From: RGIG8775 sp045128735
Lineage (GTDB): Bacteria > Bacillota > Clostridia > Oscillospirales > CAG-272
NCBI GenBank assembly: GCA_045128735.1
Contig: JBGVRT010000028.1
Span: 1 to 19,121, forward strand
Reading direction: 5' to 3'
Length of the DNA: 19,121 bases
Below, piece by piece: positions 1 to 5,896 of the stretch. Made by a program: the position numbers and the translations under genes. Under the pieces are notes generated by a model that was given only the letters and a program-made list of their open reading frames with translations, made no database searches and had not been told where the DNA came from. Numbering within the stretch: the stretch's first letter is position 1; each line of letters opens with the position of its first letter.

Positions 1-28
1 GGACGGCATGAAGTCTATACTTTTGCTC

Positions 29-81
29 AAATTTGTATTTTTTCGTTCAAGGCTACGCCTTTCTCTCAAAAATACAAATTT
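29..81. repeat. 14-bp inverted repeat with nested hairpin
   Basis: Arms at 29-42 and 68-81 are perfect reverse complements (first arm AAATTTGTATTTTT). The spacer holds a second small dyad, AAGGC (49-53) and GCCTT (57-61), so the whole unit can fold as a hairpin within a hairpin. It lies in the intergenic block 1-360, where I see no credible gene. A short frame can be read through it, but it has no ribosome binding site and no recognisable product. The outer arm is AT-rich and has no U-tract context that would make it a clear terminator. An element of similar design (13-bp arms around a small inner dyad) occurs at 19019-19056. Confidence 0.6.
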
Positions 82-140
82 ATTATTCTATTGTTTTATC
101 TTAATTTCTATGGGTGTTGCACTTCGTATTATAACATACC

Positions 141-163
141 GCCCCCCCTTTGACAAGGGGGGC
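141..163. repeat. C/G-run hairpin
   Basis: A run CCCCCCTT (143-150) pairs with AAGGGGGG (155-162) around the loop TGAC, giving an 8-bp stem in an otherwise AT-rich stretch. It sits just left of the 112-bp dispersed repeat. It is probably another intergenic palindromic repeat. There is no T-run on either side, so I do not call it a terminator. Confidence 0.5.
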
Positions 164-180
164 AAAGGAACGAACACACC

Positions 181-292
181 GCTAAACACCAATTTATCGG
201 TCGTCCAACGCTAACGACTCGGTGTTTAGCCGAGGAGTGAGATGCGTGGCACTATGTTCGCACAAACAACGGTGCGCTGACTTATAGGGCTG
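181..292 (+). repeat. 112-bp dispersed repeat, left copy
   Basis: Aligning this stretch by hand to the reverse complement of 18814-18925 gives 112 positions, about 12 mismatches and no gaps (roughly 89% identity). Within it, GCTAAACACC (181-190) and GGTGTTTAGC (221-230) form a perfect 10-bp inverted repeat. The right half (231-292) is the best conserved and includes an uninterrupted 21-bp match at 261-281. There is no ORF and no transposase. It looks like a non-coding interspersed element (MITE-like or REP/BIME-like), but its ends and copy number cannot be fixed from one window. Confidence 0.8.
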
Positions 293-307
293 CGGCGCCT
301 TCGCCGC
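292..307. repeat. short GC hairpin at edge of the repeat
   Basis: GCGGCG (292-297) pairs with CGCCGC (302-307) around the loop CCTT. It lies exactly between the left 112-bp repeat copy and the partial copy that starts at 309. It could be part of the repeat unit or a weak structure downstream of the minus-strand operon that ends at 361. No U-tract follows on either strand. Confidence 0.4.
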
Positions 308-308
308 C

Positions 309-349
309 AAACACCAATTTATCTCACGACTTAGTGTTTAGCCGAGCAG
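309..349 (+). repeat. partial, internally deleted second copy of the repeat
   Basis: Positions 309-323 are identical to 184-198 (AAACACCAATTTATC). Positions 326-349 match 214-237 with three mismatches, so about 13 nt of the spacer are missing. The AAACAC/GTGTTT dyad (309-314 and 334-339) is retained. A further small dyad, AGCGC (348-352) and GCGCT (356-360), follows directly and abuts the stop codon of the minus-strand oxidoreductase at 361. It therefore looks like a degenerate tandem copy of the left end of the element at 181-292. Confidence 0.65.
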
Positions 350-360
350 CGCGACGCGCT

Positions 361-1437
361 TCACAGCTCGCTGACAAAGACCTCTCTGCCGAGATTGGCG
401 GAACGATAGAACGCCTCTATTATCTCTGCACAGGCAACAGTCTCCTCGAGCTTTACGCAAGGCTCTGCTCCGTGAAGCAAAACGTCGCGTAGGTTCTCAA
501 TTATATGGAAGTGCCCCGAAAAGGGTGCGGGATAGCTTTCGGGCCTTTCCTCAAGCCTTTCACATTCATCCATACCGCTATACACCTCGCCCGTGGGAAT
601 GTGTATTCCAACGCGCTTATTAACAAGCTTAAGGCTTGACTCCTCGGGCATATTGGTAGCCCACGCCACCTTGAAATTCATTATCGCGCCGTTTTCAAAC
701 TTAACGCAACCCGCGCTGAAGTCCTCAACGTCCATTTCCTCGGGATTAAATTTACGCAGGCTGTCCACGTGACCCGTAAGCGCACCGCTTTTTGCGAGGT
801 CGCCTATTTCCTCGGCGTGATTTCTTGCCGACGCGGCACAGACCGACAGCACCTTGCTGTTTCCCGTCAGCCACACTGCCGCATCAAGCATATGAACGCC
901 GATGTCGATAAAAGCGCCGCCGCAGGAAATTTTTTTGATATGAAATGCGCCCCAATATGGGATTCCGCGCCGTCTGATACGCGAAAGCTCAGTATAGTAA
1001 AAGTCGGTTTCGCCGTGACAATCTATATACCGCTTAGCCGCAAGTCGATCGGGGGTAAAGCGCATACTTTGACACGCCATAAGTACCTTTCCCTTTTTCT
1101 TAGCCAATTCAAACAGCTCGCAGGCGTCTCTTTTGGTAAAGGCAAGCGGCTTTTCGCAAAGCACGTTTGCGCCGTGATTCAAGACAAGAGCGGTATATTC
1201 TTTGTGAAAGCTGTTGGGAACGCAGACCGAAACAAGGTCGGGACGGCATTCGTCAAGCATCTTTTCGGCATCTGTGTACCACCTTGGAATATTGTGTCTT
1301 TCGGCTGTATTTTTTGCTTTTTCGGGGTTAATATCCGACACGCCCACAATCTCAAAATCTTCACAGAAATGCTTATAGGCGGGGATATGGGCGGCGTTGG
1401 AAATCATTCCGCAGCTTATTATACAAACCTTAAGCAT
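361..1437 (-). CDS. Gfo/Idh/MocA-family oxidoreductase (second of two)
   Basis: A 358-residue NAD(P)-dependent oxidoreductase of the Gfo/Idh/MocA family, which typically oxidises or epimerises sugars, inositols or their derivatives in the cytosol. The N-terminal Rossmann fold starts at residue 3. Asp35 after strand 2 (VGVSDIN) suggests NAD rather than NADP. The family signature EKP is at 95-97, with the catalytic Lys96, and the DxxxH pair is Asp178/His182. The C-terminal half is the usual alpha/beta substrate domain, and the length is normal for the family. One oddity is that the dinucleotide loop reads ISCGMIS, with Ser8 where the first glycine is normally found. The start at 1437 overlaps the upstream isomerase gene by 8 nt and has a GAGGTG ribosome binding site at 1442-1447. 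It is the last gene of a three-gene minus-strand operon. The exact substrate cannot be told from sequence. Confidence 0.88.
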   Translation of the reverse strand: MLKVCIISCGMISNAAHIPAYKHFCEDFEIVGVSDINPEKAKNTAERHNIPRWYTDAEKMLDECRPDLVSVCVPNSFHKEYTALVLNHGANVLCEKPLAFTKRDACELFELAKKKGKVLMACQSMRFTPDRLAAKRYIDCHGETDFYYTELSRIRRRGIPYWGAFHIKKISCGGAFIDIGVHMLDAAVWLTGNSKVLSVCAASARNHAEEIGDLAKSGALTGHVDSLRKFNPEEMDVEDFSAGCVKFENGAIMNFKVAWATNMPEESSLKLVNKRVGIHIPTGEVYSGMDECERLEERPESYPAPFSGHFHIIENLRDVLLHGAEPCVKLEETVACAEIIEAFYRSANLGREVFVSEL

Positions 1438-2215
1438 TTTTCACCTCATCAAGAAAGCCAAAGGTCTCGCCGTCGGGGCGTGTAGCCCGATACTCAAGAC
1501 CGATATAGCGGCTGTATCCCATTTTCAAAATTTCCTTTATTATATTTACGTAATCAACCTTACCCGTTCCGGGCTCGTGACGTCCGGGGCAATCGGCAAC
1601 GTGAAAATGTCCGATAAGGTCTATATTCTCCCTCACAAAATCCATATCGAAATCGCCCATCATATTCTGATGGTAAATATCGTAGAGCATCTTGATATTG
1701 GGGCTGTTCACGCGACGAAGAAGCTTTACAAGCGGTGCGGCGTATGGCATAAAATAGTTCTTTCTGTCGATATTGTTAAGCGGCTCGACCACAAGAGTTA
1801 TTCCCTCCCGCTCCACAAAATCGCGGACGTACTCAAGGCAGTCGAACACGTTTTCGTTTTGCTCCTCCTCGCTCACGTCATCTGCAGTCTCACCAACAAG
1901 CACTATCATTCCGCAGGCACCCAACTTTTTATACACGGGCGCGCTTTCTTTAAGCGCCCCCAAAAGTTCCTCCTTGCGCCCCGCATTGAGTATTCCGCGT
2001 GAAAGGTCGTAGGAAAGCTTTTCGTCACGCGAGTCGATATTAAACACCGAAAAACTCATATTGCGCTCGTCAAGCTCAGCAGCAAATTTGTCAATATCCT
2101 TGTTCGACCATTTCCAAAACTCCACCGCATTCAAGCCCGCGTCACGCACCGCGCCGATGCGCCCGTCAAAATCCACCGACGGGAACATCATATCTATACA
2201 GCAGCTTATCTTCAT
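1430..2215 (-). CDS. hydroxypyruvate isomerase-like sugar phosphate isomerase/epimerase (TIM barrel)
   Basis: A 261-residue AP-endonuclease-2/xylose-isomerase-type TIM barrel. It resembles E. coli hydroxypyruvate isomerase (Hyi) along its whole length as I remember that protein: VGET near 107, VVEPLN at 142-147, YDIYH at 178-182, IGHFHVAD at 201-208 and EPGTG at 214-218. The expected divalent-metal ligands are Glu144, Asp179, His205 (Gln in E. coli Hyi) and Glu241. Members interconvert ketoses and aldoses or epimerise ketoses; hydroxypyruvate/tartronate semialdehyde is one possibility. I chose the ATG at 2215 because it begins directly at MKISCCID. The longer frame to 2284 runs back into the upstream gene. 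Only one base separates it from the upstream stop codon, and it overlaps the downstream oxidoreductase by 8 nt, so translation is probably coupled. Confidence 0.85.
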   Translation of the reverse strand: MKISCCIDMMFPSVDFDGRIGAVRDAGLNAVEFWKWSNKDIDKFAAELDERNMSFSVFNIDSRDEKLSYDLSRGILNAGRKEELLGALKESAPVYKKLGACGMIVLVGETADDVSEEEQNENVFDCLEYVRDFVEREGITLVVEPLNNIDRKNYFMPYAAPLVKLLRRVNSPNIKMLYDIYHQNMMGDFDMDFVRENIDLIGHFHVADCPGRHEPGTGKVDYVNIIKEILKMGYSRYIGLEYRATRPDGETFGFLDEVKNA

Positions 2216-2216
2216 T

Positions 2217-3503
2217 TCAATCCTCTTCGTAATAATCTTTCTTCGTATATTCAAGCCTTGCCCAATCCTCGGGTGCGCCTCCAAGGTCGGGAATATCCAT
2301 CATCTCACCGTCGCGGAGCGAGGATTCGTGGGCAATAAGTCCCGGAATCATATAGCGCGCCGCATCCCACGCGTTGTTGGGAGGAAGCTTATCATCCACC
2401 ACCGCGCGGACGAAATCGTCCACAAGGAATGGGTGTGAATTAAAGTGAGAAAAAGGTTTTTCGCTTCTGTATATCTTAGGAAGCCTTAACTTATCGTGAA
2501 TGGGGCAGTAACCCTTGACATACTCCATATTCGACTGCGCCCGCGACCAATCTATCGTTCCCTCCGCCTTGTCCTTTACATAGGTCTCGGAGTTGAGAAG
2601 CTCGTCAAGATATTCCATATGCGTCTTTTTGTCAAGCCCCCACTTCACCGCCGAAATTCCTCTTTGGAAGGTGTGCTGAAAGATGCTGTGCTCATATGCG
2701 CCGTAGTCACCGTACATACAGGTGATAAACGACGAGGGCTTGTGACAGCCGATTCTTCTGAACTCATTTATTCTCGCTACACCGCCGCCCGACATACGGA
2801 AAAGTGCCGTCTGATTGGAAAAAGGATTATCCCAATTATTTTTGCCCTCGCCGTATATTTCGTCGGTGTGGAAATCGTCACGCAGACCGAGGCAGGAAAC
2901 CTTTGTCGCGTACTCGTTTATTGACGAAAATAGCATAGAAATCGAGTGCGTGGGATAGAACATAGGAGGAATTCCGGCAGGTCTCTGCCAATGCTCTCCG
3001 CCGCTTCGCTTGAAGTCACCATACATCTCGGAGATGTCGTGATAATACTGCGCCTCGCCGTAAACGAACTTACCGAATGCACCCTCGGCGTACTTCTGAC
3101 GGCAGTATATAGCATCGGGATAATAGTAACAGGTCTCGCCCATCATATATACAAGACGAGTCTCTTTTACCTTTTCAACTATTTTTTCTATTTCTTCAAT
3201 AGTACAGGCAATCGGAACAGCCGAGAAAACGTGCTTGCCAGCGTCAAGTGCCTTAAGCACCATAGGACCGTGGAGGTGTCTCTGGGTAAAGATACCTATA
3301 CAGTTAAGGTCTTTTCCATCCTTAAGCATCTCGTCAAGTGAGCTGTAAGTGCGCGTTATTCCGTGCTTCTCCGCGCTTTTCTTAAGCTTGTCACCGTCAA
3401 GGTCGGCTACAGCCACCTCTTCAACGTCGGGATGAAGCAAAAAAAGTCTTATAAAATCATCTGAAAAACTGCCCGCGCCTACTACGCCGAATTTAACCTT
3501 CAT
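2217..3503 (-). CDS. Gfo/Idh/MocA-family protein lacking the EKP lysine (first of two)
   Basis: A 428-residue protein with a clear Gfo/Idh/MocA N-terminal domain: GVVGAGSFS at 6-14 and Asp34 after strand 2. It is longer than the usual 330-380. The signature EKP motif is replaced by Ala95-Val96-Pro97 (HVFSAVP), so the usual catalytic lysine is absent. The DxxxH helix is also altered to YPTHS with His186. It may therefore be a divergent dehydrogenase, a lyase/hydrolase-type member, or a non-catalytic partner. There are two in-frame ATGs, at 3509 and 3503. The AAGGAG site at 3512-3517 is only 2 nt from the first but 8 nt from the second, so 3503 is preferred. It is the promoter-proximal gene of the operon, and its promoter lies at 3532-3560. 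Confidence 0.85.
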   Translation of the reverse strand: MKVKFGVVGAGSFSDDFIRLFLLHPDVEEVAVADLDGDKLKKSAEKHGITRTYSSLDEMLKDGKDLNCIGIFTQRHLHGPMVLKALDAGKHVFSAVPIACTIEEIEKIVEKVKETRLVYMMGETCYYYPDAIYCRQKYAEGAFGKFVYGEAQYYHDISEMYGDFKRSGGEHWQRPAGIPPMFYPTHSISMLFSSINEYATKVSCLGLRDDFHTDEIYGEGKNNWDNPFSNQTALFRMSGGGVARINEFRRIGCHKPSSFITCMYGDYGAYEHSIFQHTFQRGISAVKWGLDKKTHMEYLDELLNSETYVKDKAEGTIDWSRAQSNMEYVKGYCPIHDKLRLPKIYRSEKPFSHFNSHPFLVDDFVRAVVDDKLPPNNAWDAARYMIPGLIAHESSLRDGEMMDIPDLGGAPEDWARLEYTKKDYYEED

Positions 3504-3531
3504 TATCATAACTCCTTTCGGTTTTTTCTTT

Positions 3532-3560
3532 ATTGTACCACACAATCTCGCCGTATTCAA
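3532..3560 (-). promoter_or_regulatory. sigma-A promoter for the oxidoreductase operon
   Basis: Read on the minus strand: TTGAAT (3560-3555), a 17-nt spacer, then TACAAT (3537-3532), preceded by an extended -10 TGG. Transcription should start near 3525, leaving an mRNA leader of about 20 nt that contains the AAGGAG site. It diverges from the AraC-type gene promoter 54 bp away. Confidence 0.75.
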
Positions 3561-3612
3561 TAAACATATTAAGCATAAAATGTAAGAAAATAAACATTTT
3601 TTCAAAAAATGT
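3559..3612. promoter_or_regulatory. candidate operator region between divergent promoters
   Basis: Two features sit between the divergent promoters. One is a perfect 9+1+9 palindrome at 3594-3612 (ACATTTTTT, C, AAAAAATGT) that abuts the -35 box of the regulator gene (3614). The other is a direct repeat AATAAACAT at 3559-3567 and 3589-3597, exactly 30 bp apart (about three helical turns). Its first copy overlaps the -35 box of the minus-strand operon. AraC-family proteins usually bind direct repeats near the -35, so the direct repeat is the better candidate site. The assignment to the neighbouring regulator is inference from position. Confidence 0.4.
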
Positions 3613-3613
3613 A

Positions 3614-3642
3614 TTGATATGGACAAATTTTTGTGATACAAT
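3614..3642 (+). promoter_or_regulatory. sigma-A promoter for the AraC-family gene
   Basis: TTGATA (3614-3619), a 17-nt spacer and TACAAT (3637-3642), with an extended -10 TGA directly before it. Transcription would start near 3649. A GGGAGGA ribosome binding site follows at 3660-3666, 4 nt before the ATG at 3671. Confidence 0.7.
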
Positions 3643-3670
3643 TAAAGCATAAATACTTTGGGAGGATAAT

Positions 3671-4528
3671 ATGAAATTTTGCGATATCAACCCATATATC
3701 AGATTTTTTTGGACACGCACCGTAGGGGAGGAGTACTCCGAAGCACTGCTTGCCTACGATTTCAGAATATTCTACTGCATTTCGGGCAGTTTTTTCGTTG
3801 AGGCAGAGGGAAAAAGCATTGAGATACGCCCCCATTTTTTCGCGGTCATTCCCCCCGAAACGCCATACAGACTTGTCAGAGCGTCCGACTGCGGCGAGCC
3901 GATTTTTCACGTTATAAATTTTGATATGAGCTGTCGCAGAAGCGATCATAAGATGACCATCCGCCCACAGCCCAAGCGCGATTTTGACCCACAGCTTGTT
4001 ATATCCCGCGACTGCCCCTACGAGCTGTCGCGGACGATAGTCCTTGAGGGCAACTACCGCACGGGCGACCTTATGAGTGAAATAGGACGGCTGTTCGCCT
4101 CGCGTCCGTCGCTCTACCGTGAGGAAAGCGGCGCACTCTTAAAGCAAGCGCTTACGATTGCAATGCGCAAGGTGTGCAACGAGGGCTCGGAAACGCCGCG
4201 GGTGATAAACGAAATAATAGCCTATATCCGCGAAAATTACTGCCAACCGGTAACCAATATCGACATCGCACGGCGTTTTCGGTATCACCCCAATCACATC
4301 AGCCGTCTTTTTAAGGAGCATACGGGCAAAAGCCTGCACAATTATATCATAACCTACAGACTGAAAATCGCAAAAGAACTGCTTGTAGGCACTGACTACC
4401 GCATTGACGAGATAGCACGGATGTCGGGCTTTGATTCGGTTTCATATTTCACACAGTATTTCAAACGCGAGTTCGGAGAGCCTCCGCTTCGCTTCAGACT
4501 CAACAGCGCCAATAACAGCATAAAATAA
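3671..4528 (+). CDS. AraC-family transcriptional regulator
   Basis: A 285-residue regulator. Residues 1-100 form a cupin-like sensing domain (IFYCISGSFFVEAEGK at 33-48, IPPETPY at 60-66), as in AraC/RhaS-type proteins that bind a sugar or related ligand. Residues 178-276 form the AraC DNA-binding domain with two helix-turn-helix motifs. The first is around 196-217 (IDIARRFRYHPNHISRLFK). The second is around 245-266 (IDEIARMSGFDSVSYFTQYF), ending in the typical FKREFGEPPLRFR. It is transcribed divergently from the two-oxidoreductase/isomerase operon, so it most likely activates that operon in response to its substrate. That is inference from context. No obvious terminator follows it before the rpsF promoter at 4570. 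Confidence 0.9.
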   Translation: MKFCDINPYIRFFWTRTVGEEYSEALLAYDFRIFYCISGSFFVEAEGKSIEIRPHFFAVIPPETPYRLVRASDCGEPIFHVINFDMSCRRSDHKMTIRPQPKRDFDPQLVISRDCPYELSRTIVLEGNYRTGDLMSEIGRLFASRPSLYREESGALLKQALTIAMRKVCNEGSETPRVINEIIAYIRENYCQPVTNIDIARRFRYHPNHISRLFKEHTGKSLHNYIITYRLKIAKELLVGTDYRIDEIARMSGFDSVSYFTQYFKREFGEPPLRFRLNSANNSIK

Positions 4529-4531
4529 ATA

Positions 4532-4555
4532 AATTGAAACAAAAATTGAAACAAA
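4532..4555. repeat. 12-bp tandem duplication
   Basis: AATTGAAACAAA occurs twice head to tail (4532-4543 and 4544-4555). Its first nine bases, AATTGAAAC, recur a third time at 4603-4611, just past the rpsF -10 box. It may be slippage in an AT-rich gap or a weak binding site upstream of the rpsF promoter. Confidence 0.5.
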
Positions 4556-4569
4556 AATCACAAAAGCTA

Positions 4570-4598
4570 TTGACATTTCGTGGCGTATATGGTATAAT
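4570..4598 (+). promoter_or_regulatory. perfect-consensus promoter of the rpsF operon
   Basis: TTGACA (4570-4575), a 17-nt spacer and TATAAT (4593-4598), with an extended -10 TGG before it. This is a full sigma-A consensus, as expected for a strongly expressed ribosomal protein operon. The start would be near 4605, giving an mRNA leader of about 86 nt. Confidence 0.9.
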
Positions 4599-4604
4599 AT
4601 CGAA

Positions 4605-4682
4605 TTGAAACGGGCTTTTGTCCGTCTCCTTACCGTGCGTAAAATTTATGAATACCACGGTCTTTAATGTCCATAGGGAGGT
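4605..4682 (+). promoter_or_regulatory. structured 5' leader of rpsF (possible S6:S18 autoregulatory element)
   Basis: Two hairpins can form. Hairpin 1 is ACGGGC (4610-4615) with GTCCGT (4620-4625) around TTTT. Hairpin 2 is ACCGTG (4632-4637) with CACGGT (4656-4661), extended inside by GTA/TAC after a one-base bulge. A strong AGGGAGGTG ribosome binding site follows at 4675-4683. In many bacteria the rpsF leader carries a CCG-containing hairpin bound by the S6:S18 complex to repress its own operon (established knowledge). A CCG does occur at 4633-4635, but here it is drawn in a paired stem, so the assignment is tentative. Confidence 0.4.
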
Positions 4683-4690
4683 GTAAAATT

Positions 4691-5062
4691 ATGGAAAAGG
4701 TACTCAATTCTTATGAAACCCTCTTCATCGCAGATCTTTCTGCAGGCGAAGAGGCAGCAAAGGCTACTGTAACCAAGTTCACAGACCTTATCGCTAAGAA
4801 CGGCGAGATCGTTGAGATCGCTGATTGGGGCAAGCGCCGTCTTGCATATCCTATCAACGATATGAACGAGGGCTACTACACAGTAGTTACTTTCAAGTCG
4901 GAGCCTTCTTTCCCGGTAGAGCTTGAGCGTCTTTACAACATCGATGAGACCGTTATGCGCGACATCGTGTTGAAGCTTGACTACGAGCCTGTTGCCAAGG
5001 CAGCAGAGGCACCCGTAGAAGAAGCACCCGCTGCAGAAGCTACCAAGACAGACGCTGAGTAA
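4691..5062 (+). CDS. rpsF: 30S ribosomal protein S6
   Basis: A 123-residue small-subunit ribosomal protein that pairs with S18 on the 16S rRNA central domain. The conserved core is clear: YETLFIADL at 8-16, WGKRRLAYPIND at 46-57, GYYTVVTF at 61-68 and ERLYNIDETVMRDIVLKLD at 79-97. The last 23 residues are an acidic, Ala/Glu-rich tail (EAPVEEAPAAEA), common in S6. I chose the ATG at 4691 because AGGGAGGTG lies 8 nt upstream and the protein then begins at the normal position. An in-frame ATG at 4667 precedes that ribosome binding site and is not supported. It is the first gene of the rpsF-ssb-rpsR operon. Confidence 0.97.
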   Translation: MEKVLNSYETLFIADLSAGEEAAKATVTKFTDLIAKNGEIVEIADWGKRRLAYPINDMNEGYYTVVTFKSEPSFPVELERLYNIDETVMRDIVLKLDYEPVAKAAEAPVEEAPAAEATKTDAE

Positions 5063-5082
5063 TTCGGCAGGAGGAAATTCAG

Positions 5083-5544
5083 ATGAGTCTTAATCTTAAC
5101 AAGGTTGTTCTCGCGGGCAGAGTTACTGCGGACATCGAGCTTAAGCAGACCTCGTCGGGTATCTCGGTAGTGTCCTTCACTATCGCGGTAAACAGACGTT
5201 ACGTAAGCAAGAGCACAGATGCACAGGCTCAGCAGCAGGCGGATTTCATTAACGTTACCGCTTGGAGAACTACAGCAGAATTCATCTCAAAGTATTTCCA
5301 CAAGGGTTCGGCAATTTGCATCACAGGATCCATTCAGACACGTAAGTGGCAGGATCAGCAGGGCAACAACCGCTATGCTACCGAGGTAGTTGCGGATGAG
5401 GCTATGTTTGTTGAAAGCAAGGCCGACGGCGGCTCGGGCTCATATTCACCCGAGGCATACAGCGCTCCTTCATTCTCATCGGGCACAAACGATGCGCCCA
5501 AATTCGAAGACGTCAACACAGACGACAGCTTCCTTCCCTTCTGA
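5083..5544 (+). CDS. ssb: single-stranded DNA-binding protein
   Basis: A 153-residue SSB. The OB fold spans about residues 1-108 (LNKVVLAGRVTADIEL near the start, FINVTAWRTTAEF in the middle, ITGSIQTRKWQDQQGN afterwards). A flexible Gly/Ser/Pro-rich linker follows, ending in the acidic tip DDSFLPF, which recruits repair and replication partners. It binds single-stranded DNA as a tetramer at forks. An AGGAGG site lies 8 nt before the ATG. It sits 20 nt after rpsF and 48 nt before rpsR, the arrangement typical of Bacillota, where it is co-transcribed with the two ribosomal proteins. Confidence 0.97.
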   Translation: MSLNLNKVVLAGRVTADIELKQTSSGISVVSFTIAVNRRYVSKSTDAQAQQQADFINVTAWRTTAEFISKYFHKGSAICITGSIQTRKWQDQQGNNRYATEVVADEAMFVESKADGGSGSYSPEAYSAPSFSSGTNDAPKFEDVNTDDSFLPF

Positions 5545-5592
5545 TTAGGGAAAAGCTCTTCACCTACTAAAATTTAAGAGGAGGTTCATAAG

Positions 5593-5844
5593 ATGGATAA
5601 GAACGAAAACGTAGCTCGTCAGGCTCGCCCTATTCGCAAGAGAAAGAAGATCTGCATCTTCTGCGCGGATAAGGTTGACTATATTGACTACAAGGATACC
5701 GCTAAGCTCAGAAAGTTCATCACAGAGCGCGGAAAGATCCTTCCCAGAAGAATTTCGGGAGCTTGCGCAAAGCATCAGCGTGATCTTAACACGGCAATCA
5801 AGCGTGCACGTCAGGTTGCACTTTTGCCCTACATCACCGACTAA
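5593..5844 (+). CDS. rpsR: 30S ribosomal protein S18
   Basis: An 83-residue ribosomal protein that binds 16S rRNA as a heterodimer with S6. The diagnostic stretches are RKRKKICIFC at about 15-24, VDYIDYKDTAKLRKFITERG at 28-47, KILPRRISG at 48-56 and the C-terminal AIKRARQVALLPY. The CxxC pair (Cys21/Cys24) is retained, as in zinc-type S18 proteins, although the second expected pair is not obvious. The ribosome binding site AAGAGGAGGT (5576-5585) lies 7 nt before the ATG. It is the last gene of the operon and is followed 10 nt later by a strong terminator. Confidence 0.97.
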   Translation: MDKNENVARQARPIRKRKKICIFCADKVDYIDYKDTAKLRKFITERGKILPRRISGACAKHQRDLNTAIKRARQVALLPYITD

Positions 5845-5854
5845 TCAAACTTTC

Positions 5855-5882
5855 AAAGGGGCGTTTCGCCCCTTTGTTTTTT
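5855..5882 (+). terminator. intrinsic terminator of the rpsF operon
   Basis: A perfect 9-bp stem, AAAGGGGCG (5855-5863) and CGCCCCTTT (5867-5875), with a TTT loop, followed by G and six T (5876-5882). It is a strong rho-independent terminator directly after rpsR. The next gene's ribosome binding site begins only 3 nt after the T-run. Confidence 0.95.
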
Positions 5883-5896
5883 ACGAGGTATAAGAA

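Noticed and set aside
8..214. Open frame of 68 codons in the left intergenic block
   Set aside because: It has no ribosome binding site, runs through palindromes and the dispersed repeat, and encodes no recognisable protein.
769..2012. Long plus-strand frames opposite the oxidoreductase and isomerase genes
   Set aside because: They are antisense to clearly conserved genes, with low-complexity Ser/Arg/His-rich products and no ribosome binding sites.
2216..2284. Upstream start of the isomerase gene at 2284
   Set aside because: It would extend the protein into the coding end of the upstream gene with a non-conserved peptide; the ATG at 2215 begins exactly at the conserved first strand.
3504..3641. 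Longer start of the first oxidoreductase at 3641
   Set aside because: It would pass through the promoter and a stretch of non-homologous residues; the ATG at 3503 has a well-spaced AAGGAG.
4667..4690. Alternative rpsF start at 4667
   Set aside because: The strong ribosome binding site lies after this ATG and points to 4691.
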